A stretch of DNA of 64,000 nucleotides from Planctomycetota bacterium (lineage in GTDB: Bacteria > Planctomycetota > UBA1135 > GCA-002686595), in assembly GCA_020638835.1 (NCBI GenBank), contig JACKHV010000002.1, positions 434,001 through 498,000 on the forward strand, read 5' to 3'. This document shows positions 1 to 9,650 of this stretch, one piece after another (within the stretch, counting starts at the first letter, position 1; each line of letters opens with the position of its first letter). The notes below the pieces were generated by a model. The model had not been told where the DNA came from. It saw nothing but the letters and a program-made list of their open reading frames with translations, and did not search any database. The position numbers and the translations under genes were made by a program.

Positions 1-3000
1 AGGTCGACTCCGCGTCCTTCTTCCGCGAGGTTCGCGAGCAGCCACTCGGCGCCGCGCTCGAGCATGCCTTGCTCGAAGTCGACGCCGGCGTCGCGCGCGA
101 GCGACAGCGCCCACACGGCGTACGCGGTCATCCACGCGTCGGCGTCGCCCTGCGGCCACCAGCCCCAGGAACCGTCACCGCGCTGCGCCTCGACGAGGCG
201 GCCGATTCCGGCGGCAGTGACGCGGTCGAGCTCGGCCAGTGAGGTGTGGTCGGCGTCGAAGAGCTCCGCGCGCGCTTCGGGCGTGATGCCGCCGAAAGCC
301 CGCTGCATGGCCGTCTCGGCCGTCAGCCCGAAGCCCTCGAGGGTGCGCTTCACTACCACGGCCGGCACGAAGCGCGAGAGCGTCTGTTCAGTGCAGCCGT
401 ACGGGTACTCGATCAGGTACGGCAAGGCGTCGACCAGCCCGAGGGCGAGGTTCGGCGCGACCTGTACGACGGCGGTCGTGTTCGCGACGTCGCGCTGCTC
501 CGGCAGGTCGAAGGCCAGCACTGCGCCGTCGCCGTGCACGCGCGCGGTGACCGCGGCCAGCGAGTCGATGCCGTAGGGCGCGACCGGGATGCTGCGCTCG
601 ACACCGTCGGAGAGCTCGTCACCGATCACGGTGCCAGAGAAGCGCGCCGAACCTACCTCTTCGGCTCGGACGATCCAGTCCAGCCGAACGCTGCCCTGCG
701 CAGGGACCTCGACCGCATCCGAGACGTCGCGGTCCGTCGTCGAGCGCCCGAGCGGAAGAGCGGCGAGCACCTTCACGCCCTCGACCGCGAGGTCGCCGCG
801 GACACGCAGCGCCTCATCCGTGCGGTTGTTCAGGTTGAGGCTGATCACGGCCTCGTCTCCGACGACGAGGAAGCGCGGCGCTTGGACGCGAACGAGCAGC
901 GGCTTGGTCGTCAGGGCCTCGCCGCGACCCATCCCGAAGTCCGCCCCCGCGGTGGCCGCTCGTGCGCTCGCCTTCCACGTCGTCAGGTTGTCCGGGTAGG
1001 TCCAGGAGACGCGGGCCGTCCCGTCGGCACCGGTCTTCACGTCGGGAGCCCAGAAGGCGGTGTCGCGGAAATCACTGCGGACGACGACCGTGGGAGCGCC
1101 GCTCTGTTCTCCGTCGCCCCCGTCGCTCGGAACTCCGAGCCCCAGCAAGCGCTCGTCGTTCGGCTCACCGAGCGTCATCGCCGCTCTCACCGGTGCGGGC
1201 GATCCCGGCCGGCGAGCCCGACCTTCGGACTTCGCGAGCTTCGAGCCGGCGAAGAATTCGCCGTCCGCCTCGTCGTCGTAGAACTCCTCGCCGGCGCCGC
1301 TTTCCACGCCCCAGCTCTCGTCGCGCCAGTGCCGGTCGCCGACGGAGACCAGGCGACGGTAGGCGAGCTGCTCGAAGCTCGAGCTCGTCGAGACGAGTCC
1401 GCTGCGCTTCTCGCCGTAGAAGAACTGCCGCGGGTCGATCGCGGGGTCGGCTTGGATCGCTTCGACCATCGCGTCGTAGACCGCGACCGCGACCTCCGCC
1501 TCGACGGGTTCGCCGTTCACGTCGCGAGCCGTGACGACCAGCGACCCCGTCTCGCCCGGGCCGAGCTCGCAAGGCTCCAGCGCGACCTCCACATCCAGGA
1601 AGTGGTCGTCGGGCGGCACGATCAACTCCTCACGGTCGCGGGCGGCGCGTCCGTTGGTGAAGCTCAACGCGTCGAAGAAGACGTTCGGGACCCAGCGGTC
1701 GTCGACGGGGAGGCGCAGCAGCTTGGCGCTGCCCTGCACCTCGACGACGCGCAGGTCGAGCAGCCCGCCGGCTTCGACGCTGAAGAGCACCCAGCGTCCC
1801 GGAGCCTCGGTGGTCAGCAGCACGACGGCGTCGTCCCCGACGCGCAGGCTGTCTCGATCGACATGCAGCTCGACGCCCGATGCGCGGTAGCCGAGCTCGT
1901 GCGTGCCTTCGGACGCGAAGAACACCCGCGTCTCGCCGGTGACCTCTTCGCCCCACACGTCGTGTGCGAACCAGCGCACGAGGTACGAGCCTTCACGAGC
2001 CACGGCGATGCGCGCCTCTCCGTCCCCGTCCGCTCCGGTGCGCGCGGGGAAGCGCCCGATGAACTCGGACTGCTCACCATTCTCGATGCGTTCCCAGCGC
2101 GGCCCGTCGGGTACGTCGGGTTCGGGCGGGAAGTGCGAGAAGCGCGCACGCTCCCGCTCCAACTCGCCGCCCGTCCAGCGACGACCGCTGGGGTCGCGCC
2201 AGATCTCGTAGCTCGTCTGACGCATGAGCAGCAGCTCGCCCTCGACGGGCACGCCGTGGTCGTTCGCGTCGCGCGCCTCGATCTTCAGCTCGAGTTCCTC
2301 GCCGGGGTGGTAGACGCAGTGCTCCGGTTCGAGGTGCACGCGGTACGCGGTTCGACTGGCGCGCACCTCTCCCTCGCCGGTCACTTCGCGACGGGACGAG
2401 TCGATCACGCGCGCCTCGAAGTGCAGCTCGAGGTCCCCCTCCGCCTGCCATTCGGGCGTGAACTCGACGTGCGCGACTCCATTCTCGTCGGTCACGAGGT
2501 CGAGCGTGGCGAGGTGGTCGCCGTGGCCCCAGCTCCAGAAGTGCTGTTGTTCGTGGTACCACGGAAAGCGACGCTTCGGCTGCCAGTAGGGCGTGTACGA
2601 CTTGCCGTGCACGATCACCTGCGTCCGCGCCCCGGCGACCGGGCCGCCGAAGGCGTACTCGGCGCGTACGTCGGCCTCGACGGTCTCGCCGACGCGGAAG
2701 AGCTTCGTCACGCCGTTCGCGTCGACGGCAGGCTCGACGCTGACCGTGAACTCGGGCAGCTTGTACTCCTCGAGGCGGAACAGCACCGACTGGCCGTAGG
2801 AGCGGTCGGCGGCGGCGTTCAGGAACTCGATCCGGTACTCGCCGAGCGGCCATGCCGCCTGACACTCGAGCTGCGACCAGACGGCACCGAAGTCGTTGAG
2901 CACGACCTCGTCCTCGAGCACCTGGTTGCCGCGCGGGTCGCGCAGGCGGAAGCGCAGCGTCTCGCCCGAGGGAGTCGCGAGCGCGTCCTTCTCGAGCTCG

Positions 3001-4622
3001 CGCGCCGTGAGCTTCCAACGCACCTCGTCGCCGGGCCGGTAGGCGGGGCGATCCGTCGACACGTACAGCTTCCATTGCCCGTCCGTGCTCCAGCGGTAGC
3101 TGCCCCAGACGATCGCGAAGGCCTGGTCGTCTCCCGCGCGAACCGCGGCGAAGCTCTGGCCGCGCCCGCCGCCCAGTTCCTCGAAGCGCGCCAGCCCGTC
3201 CGCGTCGGTGCGCGCCGTGCGTCGCTTCCAGGGGTGGTCGTGGTCGCGTCGGTGGAACAAGGTCACCTCGGCGTCGGCGCGCGGACGTCCGTCTGCAGCG
3301 CTCGCGGCCCAGGCGACGAGCGCGTCGCCCGTGTCCTTCAGGGCGAGCGCGGACTCGGTGACGAGCACGAGCTGCCTCGAGCTCGAGTCCCCCGCCGAGG
3401 CGGTCAACAAGTACGCGCCGCTCGCGAGTTCTCCCGGCACCTCGAGCAGCGCATCGCCGCGTCGGTGCTTGCCGTCGTCACCGGTCGCGTGGCTCCACGT
3501 CGCGGAAGTTCGTGCGCCGGCGGCGTCGATGCGCTCCAGCCAGCTGTGCGGGCCGTCGTCCTTCGACTCGAGCCGGACGTCACGACCGAGGTCGACCGGC
3601 GAGAGCGTGAAGCGTACTTCCTGCGCGTTGCGCCAGCGGACCTGGAAGATGCGCTCCGAGCCTGGCAGGAACGCGCCGTCCACACTCACCGAGACCTCGG
3701 TCTCCGTCATCGACTTCACGCGGTCGCGCGCCGAGTTCCAGTGCAGCCCGTTGCCACGCGAGTAGCGCTCGAGGTAGCGGCGCTGGACCTCGACCGCCGC
3801 GACGTAGTCGGGTCGCGTTCCCGCTTCGCCGGTCTGGTCGCGCACGAACTCGCCACGCTCCTCCAACCAGACGCCGTAGCGATACAGCGCGTGTTCCGAC
3901 CACGGCTGCGCGTCGGCCTCGACCGCGGCGCGGAAGGCCGCTGCGACGCGCCGATGTCGCGCTTGGTTGTAGTCCCGGTCCTCCAGGCTGAGCGCGAGGA
4001 AGAGCTGCGACCAGGCGAGGTCGGACGCGTCCACCGCGATGCGCGTCGCCTTCTCGAGCAGCTCTACCGGCAAGCTGCGACAGTGGTTCGTCTGGCGCCA
4101 GTTGCCGAAGTCGCCCGCCGTCACGGCGCGGCGCGCGATCGCCAGGTATTCGCCGCGCGCGCGTTCGATGTCGGGCGAAGACTCCCAGAACGAGAGCGCG
4201 GCCTGGTAGTGAGGCCAGGCCGCTTCGAAGTTCCCGCCCCAGCGGCGCTGCCAGTGGAAGTCGCCGAGCGAGGCCTCTGCCGCGGCCCATGTCTCGTCGC
4301 GGTCCTCGGGGCGTTCGTACTCCGCGACGATCTCCTCGAGCGCCGCGCGCGACGCCTCGAGCTCGGGCTGGTCGACGCGCTCAGCGGAGGCCACGGCGCG
4401 CCAGCGACACGTCTCCAGGGCAACGCGGACCGCGCGGGCCTCGCCCTCCGAGAGCTCCGTCGCGAGCAGCTCGGCGTAGGCCCGGCGCGCCAGCTCGAAG
4501 GAGCCCTCGGCGAAGTGGCTCTCGGCTCGAGCGCGCAGCTCGGCGGGGCTGTCCTGACTCGCGGAGAGCGTCAGGGAGAAGGCGAGCAGCGAGCAGGCGA
4601 CGAGCAGCAGCAGTCGTTTCAT
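1..4622 (-). CDS. alpha-2-macroglobulin family protein (3' end beyond window)
   Basis: Probably a large exported protease-trapping or envelope-defence protein. Translation from ATG at 4622 gives about 1540 residues and is still open at position 1, so the C-terminus is missing. It begins with a signal peptide (Lys-Arg, then Leu-rich to about residue 20). Residues 25-300 are helical and look TPR-like. Near residue 520 is the macroglobulin-type motif YRPGDEV. Several beta-rich macroglobulin domains follow. At 384-395 (about residue 1410) is YPYGCTEQ, containing the Cys-x-Glu-Gln thioester motif, followed by the start of the alpha-helical thioester domain. Bacterial relatives are often paired with a penicillin-binding protein 1C; that neighbour, if present, would lie left of the window. 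Family assignment is firm; the target proteases are unknown. Confidence 0.9.
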   Translation of the reverse strand, partial: MKRLLLLVACSLLAFSLTLSASQDSPAELRARAESHFAEGSFELARRAYAELLATELSEGEARAVRVALETCRWRAVASAERVDQPELEASRAALEEIVAEYERPEDRDETWAAAEASLGDFHWQRRWGGNFEAAWPHYQAALSFWESSPDIERARGEYLAIARRAVTAGDFGNWRQTNHCRSLPVELLEKATRIAVDASDLAWSQLFLALSLEDRDYNQARHRRVAAAFRAAVEADAQPWSEHALYRYGVWLEERGEFVRDQTGEAGTRPDYVAAVEVQRRYLERYSRGNGLHWNSARDRVKSMTETEVSVSVDGAFLPGSERIFQVRWRNAQEVRFTLSPVDLGRDVRLESKDDGPHSWLERIDAAGARTSATWSHATGDDGKHRRGDALLEVPGELASGAYLLTASAGDSSSRQLVLVTESALALKDTGDALVAWAASAADGRPRADAEVTLFHRRDHDHPWKRRTARTDADGLARFEELGGGRGQSFAAVRAGDDQAFAIVWGSYRWSTDGQWKLYVSTDRPAYRPGDEVRWKLTARELEKDALATPSGETLRFRLRDPRGNQVLEDEVVLNDFGAVWSQLECQAAWPLGEYRIEFLNAAADRSYGQSVLFRLEEYKLPEFTVSVEPAVDANGVTKLFRVGETVEADVRAEYAFGGPVAGARTQVIVHGKSYTPYWQPKRRFPWYHEQQHFWSWGHGDHLATLDLVTDENGVAHVEFTPEWQAEGDLELHFEARVIDSSRREVTGEGEVRASRTAYRVHLEPEHCVYHPGEELELKIEARDANDHGVPVEGELLLMRQTSYEIWRDPSGRRWTGGELERERARFSHFPPEPDVPDGPRWERIENGEQSEFIGRFPARTGADGDGEARIAVAREGSYLVRWFAHDVWGEEVTGETRVFFASEGTHELGYRASGVELHVDRDSLRVGDDAVVLLTTEAPGRWVLFSVEAGGLLDLRVVEVQGSAKLLRLPVDDRWVPNVFFDALSFTNGRAARDREELIVPPDDHFLDVEVALEPCELGPGETGSLVVTARDVNGEPVEAEVAVAVYDAMVEAIQADPAIDPRQFFYGEKRSGLVSTSSSFEQLAYRRLVSVGDRHWRDESWGVESGAGEEFYDDEADGEFFAGSKLAKSEGRARRPGSPAPVRAAMTLGEPNDERLLGLGVPSDGGDGEQSGAPTVVVRSDFRDTAFWAPDVKTGADGTARVSWTYPDNLTTWKASARAATAGADFGMGRGEALTTKPLLVRVQAPRFLVVGDEAVISLNLNNRTDEALRVRGDLAVEGVKVLAALPLGRSTTDRDVSDAVEVPAQGSVRLDWIVRAEEVGSARFSGTVIGDELSDGVERSIPVAPYGIDSLAAVTARVHGDGAVLAFDLPEQRDVANTTAVVQVAPNLALGLVDALPYLIEYPYGCTEQTLSRFVPAVVVKRTLEGFGLTAETAMQRAFGGITPEARAELFDADHTSLAELDRVTAAGIGRLVEAQRGDGSWGWWPQGDADAWMTAYAVWALSLARDAGVDFEQGMLERGAEWLLANLAEEGRGVD

Positions 4623-4693
4623 CGGTCGAGAACCTCTAGGTCGGGGCCGGAATCGCGCAGCGAACGCCGGGCCTCGGGAGCTTCTTGGAGCGC

Positions 4694-4714
4694 CGGCGGA
4701 CTTTCCTTCCGCCG
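4694..4714 (-). terminator. weak hairpin after the DUF72 gene
   Basis: A 7-bp perfect stem (4694-4700 with 4708-4714) and 7-nt loop lie just past the stop codon of the DUF72 gene, ahead of the alpha-2-macroglobulin gene. No T-run follows on the minus strand, so termination is a guess. Confidence 0.25.
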
Positions 4715-4736
4715 CCCGCACTCTCACGATCGCGCC

Positions 4737-5651
4737 TCAGAAGGGCAAGTCGGACTGTGTCGCGGGTCCCGGAGGAGGGCCCGGTTCCTCCCGGCGCACG
4801 AGCGCAGCGAGCTCAGCCACCGTCGCCGGTCCGTGCCCGGCGTAGTGATTGTTCGCGAACACGAAGCTGTCGGGGACGTCGGCGGCGACGTCGCGCAGCA
4901 GCTCCGCCCAGCGCTCGAGTCGCGGGCGCTGGTCGAACACCAGCTTGTCGAAGCGCTTCCCCGAGAGCTTGTCGATCTTCTTGCGGTCGCCGATCAGCCG
5001 CGCGTAGACGAAGTCGGTCGTGACGACCGGCAGGCGCTCGGCGACGTCCGCCGGGTGCGGCATGTAGAGCAGGTCGACGAGCACGAGGGCCGCGCGATGT
5101 CGCGCGAGTACCTCGGTCAAGGCGGGGACCAGCCACGCCTTGTTGCGCACCTCGACCGCGTAGCGGAAATCGGACGGCAGTCGGCCGAGGAAGGCGTCGA
5201 GGCGCTCGAGGAAGGGTTCGAGGCCCGCGAACGCTTCGCGGTTGAGGTACGGGAACTGCAACAGCAACGGCCCGCAGCGCCCTTCCAGCTCGCTCATCGC
5301 GCGCAGGAAGGAGTCCGTGTCGCGAGCCGTGTGCTCTTCGACCATCAAGCGCGTCGCGTCGGGGGTTGCGCCTTCGCCACAGTGCACGATCGAGCGCGGG
5401 AACTTCGCGCAGAGCTTGAACTCCGTCGGCGTCTTGCGCGCCCAGCCGCGCACCATCGCGACGGACGGAACGCGGTAGTAGGTGACGTCGGCCTCGACGG
5501 CCGGGAAGCGCGTCGCGTAGTAGGTCAGGAAGTCGGCGGCCTGCGTGCCCTCGGGGTAGAACGAACCCACCCAGCTCTTCTCCGACCAGCTCGACGTGCC
5601 AAGACGCATGCCGGCCGGCAGTCCCTGGGGCCAAGCTCGTCCCGACTTCAC
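4737..5651 (-). CDS. DUF72 (YecE-like) family protein
   Basis: 304 residues, the usual size for DUF72. The N-terminal part contains LGTSSWSEKSWVGSFYP, the typical opening of this TIM-barrel-like family. Later come VEADVTYYRVPS, KFPRSIVH, LLLQFPY and a C-terminal FANNHYAGHGP segment, all expected in the family. No biochemical role is established for DUF72. An internal Met at residue 15 is an alternative start that would place GTSSW close to the N-terminus. It lies 16 bp downstream of the HEAT-repeat gene on the same strand, so co-transcription is likely. Confidence 0.85.
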   Translation of the reverse strand: MKSGRAWPQGLPAGMRLGTSSWSEKSWVGSFYPEGTQAADFLTYYATRFPAVEADVTYYRVPSVAMVRGWARKTPTEFKLCAKFPRSIVHCGEGATPDATRLMVEEHTARDTDSFLRAMSELEGRCGPLLLQFPYLNREAFAGLEPFLERLDAFLGRLPSDFRYAVEVRNKAWLVPALTEVLARHRAALVLVDLLYMPHPADVAERLPVVTTDFVYARLIGDRKKIDKLSGKRFDKLVFDQRPRLERWAELLRDVAADVPDSFVFANNHYAGHGPATVAELAALVRREEPGPPPGPATQSDLPF

Positions 5652-5667
5652 CGTCGTTCCTCCCGGT

Positions 5668-7974
5668 TCAACGACCTTCCACGCGTCGCAGGCGCACGAA
5701 GTTCGTCACCAGCTCGAGCGTCGAGAGGTCCTTCACCTCGCGCGCGGCCTTGTTGTTGCTCTTCCACCACTTCTCCTTCTGCGTCTCGCGGATCGTGGCG
5801 TAGTCGATGCCCATGTGGTCCATCGCATACGCCATGCGGTCCTCGGGCTTCTTCAGGTCGGTGGCGAGCTCCAGCCCTTGCAGGTCGAAGTGGTTCGTGC
5901 TGTCGAGCATCACGCCGTGCCCCATGCGGAACCAGCAGGCGAGTTCGCCGCCGCCCCAGCGCTCGGCGCACTCGGGGCTGTCGACGAGCACTTCGACGTG
6001 CTCCGGCTCGTGGACGTCGATCAAGTGCGCGCCCTCGAGGTGGTAGACCGGCACGACGCCTTCCTCGAAGACGCCTTCCAGGAACGCGCTGTCCGGAACG
6101 CAGGCGCGGGCGAGCACGTCGTCCAGCACTTCGCCGTTCGTGTTCAGTTTCCCGACCGCACCCGGTGCGACGCGCGCGACCGTCTCGTGCAGGGCCCAGC
6201 AGGAACCGAACAGGTATCCTCCGACGCGCACGAACCACTGCAGGCGTTCCACGTCCGCGGGGAGCATCTCGCCGGTGCAGTTCGAGACGAACACGCCGGC
6301 GGCGTCGAGCCCGCCCCCCGCGACCTGCCCGGACTGCGTCAGGCGATGTTCGATCGAGAGGTGCTCGAGCAGGTTCTGGATGTGGTCGCCGCGGCTGTCG
6401 AAGACGAGCACGTCGATGCCCTGGAAGACCTGCGCGGGGTCGACGACGTAGCCGTACTTCTTGCGCCGTTCCTCGAGTTCCTTCGGGTCGTAGAGCCGCA
6501 GCCGGTCGCCCTTCTCGCGGAACCACGCGCGCCAGGCTTCGAGGTCCGTCACCTCGAAGTTCTGCTTGGCGACCGACTCGAGGAAGGAGTGCGCGGTGCG
6601 CACCACCGCCGGTTCGGTGTCCTCGAGGCGCGTGATCAGCGCGGGGATCGCGTCCTTGTTCAGAGACTTGGAGAGGCCGACGACGGCAGCGCCGCGCATT
6701 CGCCAGTCGTTGTGTCCCGACAGCCCCTCGAGCGCCGGAATGCCGTCCGCGGAGCGCGTCGCACCGAGCGAGACGGCAGCGCACACGGCGACGCCCCAGT
6801 CCGCATCGTTCAGCGCCGCGATCAAGGGTTGCACGACGCTGTCCTGTTCCTCGACGGCGAGCGCGCAGACGATCAGTTCGCGCGCTTGCGCGTCGGGCTC
6901 GGCGCCGAGGCGTTCGACCAGGAAAGCGAGCGTGCCTTCGTCCTTCGCCACGCCCAGCGCGGTCAGCTCGCGGACGGCCTGACGACGGACGCGCGCCGCC
7001 GAGTCGCCCTTCGCGAGGGCTTGCGCGCGAGCACGCGCGTCGTCGCCGCCGATCGACGAGAGGCAGCCCGCGGCCACGGCCCGCACGCCGACGTCCGCAT
7101 GAGAGAGCAGCGGTTCGAGCGCGGTGAGCAAGGCCGGCTTGCCGCACCAGTCCTCGCGCGCGCAGGCCGCGACGAGCAGCGCGCCGCGCATCGCGACCGC
7201 CGCGTCGGACGAGGCAGAGAGCGCCGCGACCTCGGCGGTGGCGGCGGACTCGGGTGATTCCGCCGCTCCGGCGCTGGCGGCGACCGCGGCGACCAGACGG
7301 CGTTCCACCGTCCGGTCGAGGCCGCGCCTCGACAGCTCGGCGCGCAGGAGTTCGAGCTGCGACGCCCGCGGATCGAGCGCCGCGCCTTCCGCGGCCGCGG
7401 CGCGCACGCCCAGGTGTTCGTCCTCGAAGAGCTCCGCGAGAACTTCGAGGCGGTCGGCGTCGCTGCACACCACGTAGGCTCGTGCGCCGGCGGCGCGCAA
7501 GCGCGCGTCCTTGTCGCCCACGAGCTTCTTGACGTTCTTCGGCGCCTCGCGCTCGCTCGCGCGCGGCGCGATCACGGCGATCGCGTCGCAGGCGACGAAG
7601 GCCGTGTCTCCGGACGCCTTCTTCGCGACGTCCTCCAAGGCTTCGTCCGGCGACAGCTTCGCAGCCGAGCGCGCCGCGGCGAGCCGCACGCGGGCGACCG
7701 GACCGTTCAGAGCCAGCTTGACGAGTGCGTCGACGGCGTCGGCCGATCCGACTTCGCCGAGCGCGCGCGCGGCGCGCTCCTGCACCTCCCAGTCCTTGTC
7801 CTTCAAGGCACCGGTCAACAACTTCTCGGCGCCGTCCGCGCCGCCCTGCGCCAGCTGGTCGACGGCCGCCAGGCGCTCCAGCGCATCCTTCGACTTCAGG
7901 TCTTTCGCCGGATCTTGCGCGGGGAGCGCGCCGAGCAGGAGCAGCGTCGACAGCAGGAGGAACAGCTTGGGCAT
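5668..7974 (-). CDS. exported HEAT-repeat protein with C-terminal amidotransferase-like (DUF4159-type) domain
   Basis: 768 residues. A signal peptide (MPKLFLLLSTLLLLGALPAQ) comes first. Residues 25-440 are repeated helical units of HEAT type, such as DKDWEVQERAARALGEVGSADAV and NDADWGVAVCAAVSLG. The rest (about 480-768) has an alpha/beta pattern with IDVLVFDSRGDH, VFVSNCTGEM and VGGYLFGSCWALHETV. This is like the class I glutamine-amidotransferase/ThuA fold used by DUF4159 proteins. GSCWA could place a Cys at the nucleophile elbow, but a full catalytic triad was not verified. Function unknown; I infer a periplasmic binding or scaffold role. It lies between an ArsC-like gene and a DUF72 gene. 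Confidence 0.7.
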   Translation of the reverse strand: MPKLFLLLSTLLLLGALPAQDPAKDLKSKDALERLAAVDQLAQGGADGAEKLLTGALKDKDWEVQERAARALGEVGSADAVDALVKLALNGPVARVRLAAARSAAKLSPDEALEDVAKKASGDTAFVACDAIAVIAPRASEREAPKNVKKLVGDKDARLRAAGARAYVVCSDADRLEVLAELFEDEHLGVRAAAAEGAALDPRASQLELLRAELSRRGLDRTVERRLVAAVAASAGAAESPESAATAEVAALSASSDAAVAMRGALLVAACAREDWCGKPALLTALEPLLSHADVGVRAVAAGCLSSIGGDDARARAQALAKGDSAARVRRQAVRELTALGVAKDEGTLAFLVERLGAEPDAQARELIVCALAVEEQDSVVQPLIAALNDADWGVAVCAAVSLGATRSADGIPALEGLSGHNDWRMRGAAVVGLSKSLNKDAIPALITRLEDTEPAVVRTAHSFLESVAKQNFEVTDLEAWRAWFREKGDRLRLYDPKELEERRKKYGYVVDPAQVFQGIDVLVFDSRGDHIQNLLEHLSIEHRLTQSGQVAGGGLDAAGVFVSNCTGEMLPADVERLQWFVRVGGYLFGSCWALHETVARVAPGAVGKLNTNGEVLDDVLARACVPDSAFLEGVFEEGVVPVYHLEGAHLIDVHEPEHVEVLVDSPECAERWGGGELACWFRMGHGVMLDSTNHFDLQGLELATDLKKPEDRMAYAMDHMGIDYATIRETQKEKWWKSNNKAAREVKDLSTLELVTNFVRLRRVEGR

Positions 7975-7985
7975 GGGCGCTTCTC

Positions 7986-8345
7986 TCAGAGCAACTCGAG
8001 AACGGCGGTCGGAGGGCGGCCGACGCGCGCTTCACCGCCGTGCACGACGATCGGGCGCTCGAGCAGGATCGGGTGCGCCGCGATCGCGGAGAGGTGCGCT
8101 TCCTCGCCGGCGCCCGCGTCGAGCCCGGCCTCCGCGTAGGCCGCCTCGCCTGAGCGGATCCACTCGCGCGCGGGGCGGTCGAGCAAGTGACGCAGCTCGG
8201 CCAGCTCCTCGACGGAGAGCGGGTCCTCGAGGTACAGCCGCTCGACGTACTGCACCTCGCGCTCGTCGAGCAGGCTCTTCACGGTGCGGCTCTTCGAGCA
8301 GCGCGGGTTGTGCAGGAACACGACGCGGGTCGGGTCGAAGCTCAT
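7986..8345 (-). CDS. ArsC-family protein (arsenate reductase-like)
   Basis: 119 residues, standard for the ArsC/Spx thioredoxin-fold family. HNPRCSKSR places the catalytic Cys at residue 16. LLERPIV and VGRP near the C-terminus match the family signature. ArsC enzymes reduce arsenate to arsenite with glutathione or glutaredoxin, but many family members without an ars operon have unknown roles. No arsenite efflux pump, ArsR or other arsenic gene is next to it, so arsenate reduction is inferred from family only. It sits 11 bp from the HEAT-repeat gene and 3 bp from the HExxH gene. Confidence 0.82.
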   Translation of the reverse strand: MSFDPTRVVFLHNPRCSKSRTVKSLLDEREVQYVERLYLEDPLSVEELAELRHLLDRPAREWIRSGEAAYAEAGLDAGAGEEAHLSAIAAHPILLERPIVVHGGEARVGRPPTAVLELL

Positions 8346-8348
8346 CGC

Positions 8349-9650
8349 CTAGTTCTCCCGGAAGCGCCGGAGGATCGCGTCAACTTCCTGCACGTCCGCG
8401 TCGAGGGAGGCGAGGGCCGCTTCGAGGCCGCCCGGACCGACGGGGTAGACGTGCTGGATGAATGCTTCGAAGCCGTGTTCGTGGATCAACTCATCGACGA
8501 GCAAGCCCGCGATCGGATAGCTGACTCGCTCGGGGAGCCGCGAGAAGCCGGCACCGCACAGCTCGACGATCCCCGGCTCGGCGCGCGGCGGGTCGAGCCG
8601 CCACTCTGTCAGCGTCCTGCTTCCGTACTGACGCGACGCCCACACCGCTAGGCCCTCGCCCCACAAGGGCGAACCGGGAACCCCGAAGGCGTCGGTGGCG
8701 AGGATGTGAACGACTTCGTGCGCGCAGACCTTCTCGAGCGCTCCGCCGTCGCCGGCGTCCCCGTTGATCACGTGCAACGTGCGCGAGACCTGGTCGGCGT
8801 GTCCGTCCCCCGGGCGCGTGATCGAAGCCTTCGTCTTCGCGTCGGGGTAGACGTAGACCGTGATCGGCGCGGAGTTCTCGAGGCCGAGCGCGGACTCGGC
8901 CTGGCGCAGACCTCGCATCAGCGCTCCGTCCTCGGCCCGCTCGCTCGAAGACTGCGGGACGACTTCGAGGCGCTGGACGATCAGCGCGGGCGGCACGCTG
9001 ATGCCTCCGCTGCGGAGCACCGACTCACGCCATGGCTTGCGCAGAGCGCGCGTCGTGATCTTCGCGAAGGGCGCGCCGTCGGCGCCGCGTTCCCACGTGC
9101 CCGCGTCGAGGACGCCGAAGCGGTCGATGACGACGAATCCGAAGTTGCCGTCGGGCGTCGCGTTGATCTCCGTCACGCCGGGCGTGCCCGCGCCGGCGTA
9201 GAGCAGGAACTGCGGAGAGCCGGGACAGCTGTCCGAAGCGGGCAGCGACGGAACGAGCGCGATCAAGCGGTACTCGTCGCCCGTGTACTTCTGGCCCGCG
9301 ATGGCGATCTCGCCGCCGGTCACCTTCAGCGGGAGACAGTCGCCGAGACCGGCGAGCGCCGCGTTGAGGTGGCCGCCGCCGTACAGCACCGGAGTCCTCG
9401 GCCAAACCTGCGCTCCGGCGCTCACGTCGAAGCTGTCGTCACCGACGACGGTTGCCTCGGGGAACAAGAGCCCGCGGACCAGCTCGACCTGCGTCGAGAC
9501 GCCGCGGTCGGCGGAATCGTCACCGAGCGTGCCGACGACGAAGGTCGGCTTGCGATCGGCGAGGAACTCGGAAGCGGTGCGCGGTTCTCCCGCGTGGGCA
9601 CCGAGCGTGCAAGCCACGACGAGGGCTACCGGAAGGGTGATCGTATGCAT
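8349..9650 (-). CDS. exported HExxH metallopeptidase-like protein
   Basis: 433 residues from the ATG at 9650, chosen because the protein then begins with a signal peptide (MHTITLPVALVVACTLGAHA). The open frame continues upstream but without signal-like sequence. HEVVH at residues 311-315, followed by WGEGLAVW about 17 residues later, gives the two His and downstream Glu of a gluzincin-type zinc site, as in the peptidase MA-like group. The N-terminal half (roughly residues 25-250) has repeated VGTLGDD and VVGDDSFDV-like segments that I do not recognise. Substrate unknown. A second, unrelated-looking protein with the same zinc motif lies at 59001-61958. Confidence 0.65.
   Translation of the reverse strand: MHTITLPVALVVACTLGAHAGEPRTASEFLADRKPTFVVGTLGDDSADRGVSTQVELVRGLLFPEATVVGDDSFDVSAGAQVWPRTPVLYGGGHLNAALAGLGDCLPLKVTGGEIAIAGQKYTGDEYRLIALVPSLPASDSCPGSPQFLLYAGAGTPGVTEINATPDGNFGFVVIDRFGVLDAGTWERGADGAPFAKITTRALRKPWRESVLRSGGISVPPALIVQRLEVVPQSSSERAEDGALMRGLRQAESALGLENSAPITVYVYPDAKTKASITRPGDGHADQVSRTLHVINGDAGDGGALEKVCAHEVVHILATDAFGVPGSPLWGEGLAVWASRQYGSRTLTEWRLDPPRAEPGIVELCGAGFSRLPERVSYPIAGLLVDELIHEHGFEAFIQHVYPVGPGGLEAALASLDADVQEVDAILRRFREN

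Noticed and set aside
246..6635. A 2129-codon open frame on the plus strand opposite three minus-strand genes.
   Set aside because: It is Arg/Val/Leu/Ala-rich without any domain, and it lies in the codon register complementary to genes with clear families. High GC produces such shadows throughout the window (also at 36907-39144, 59169-62102 and elsewhere).
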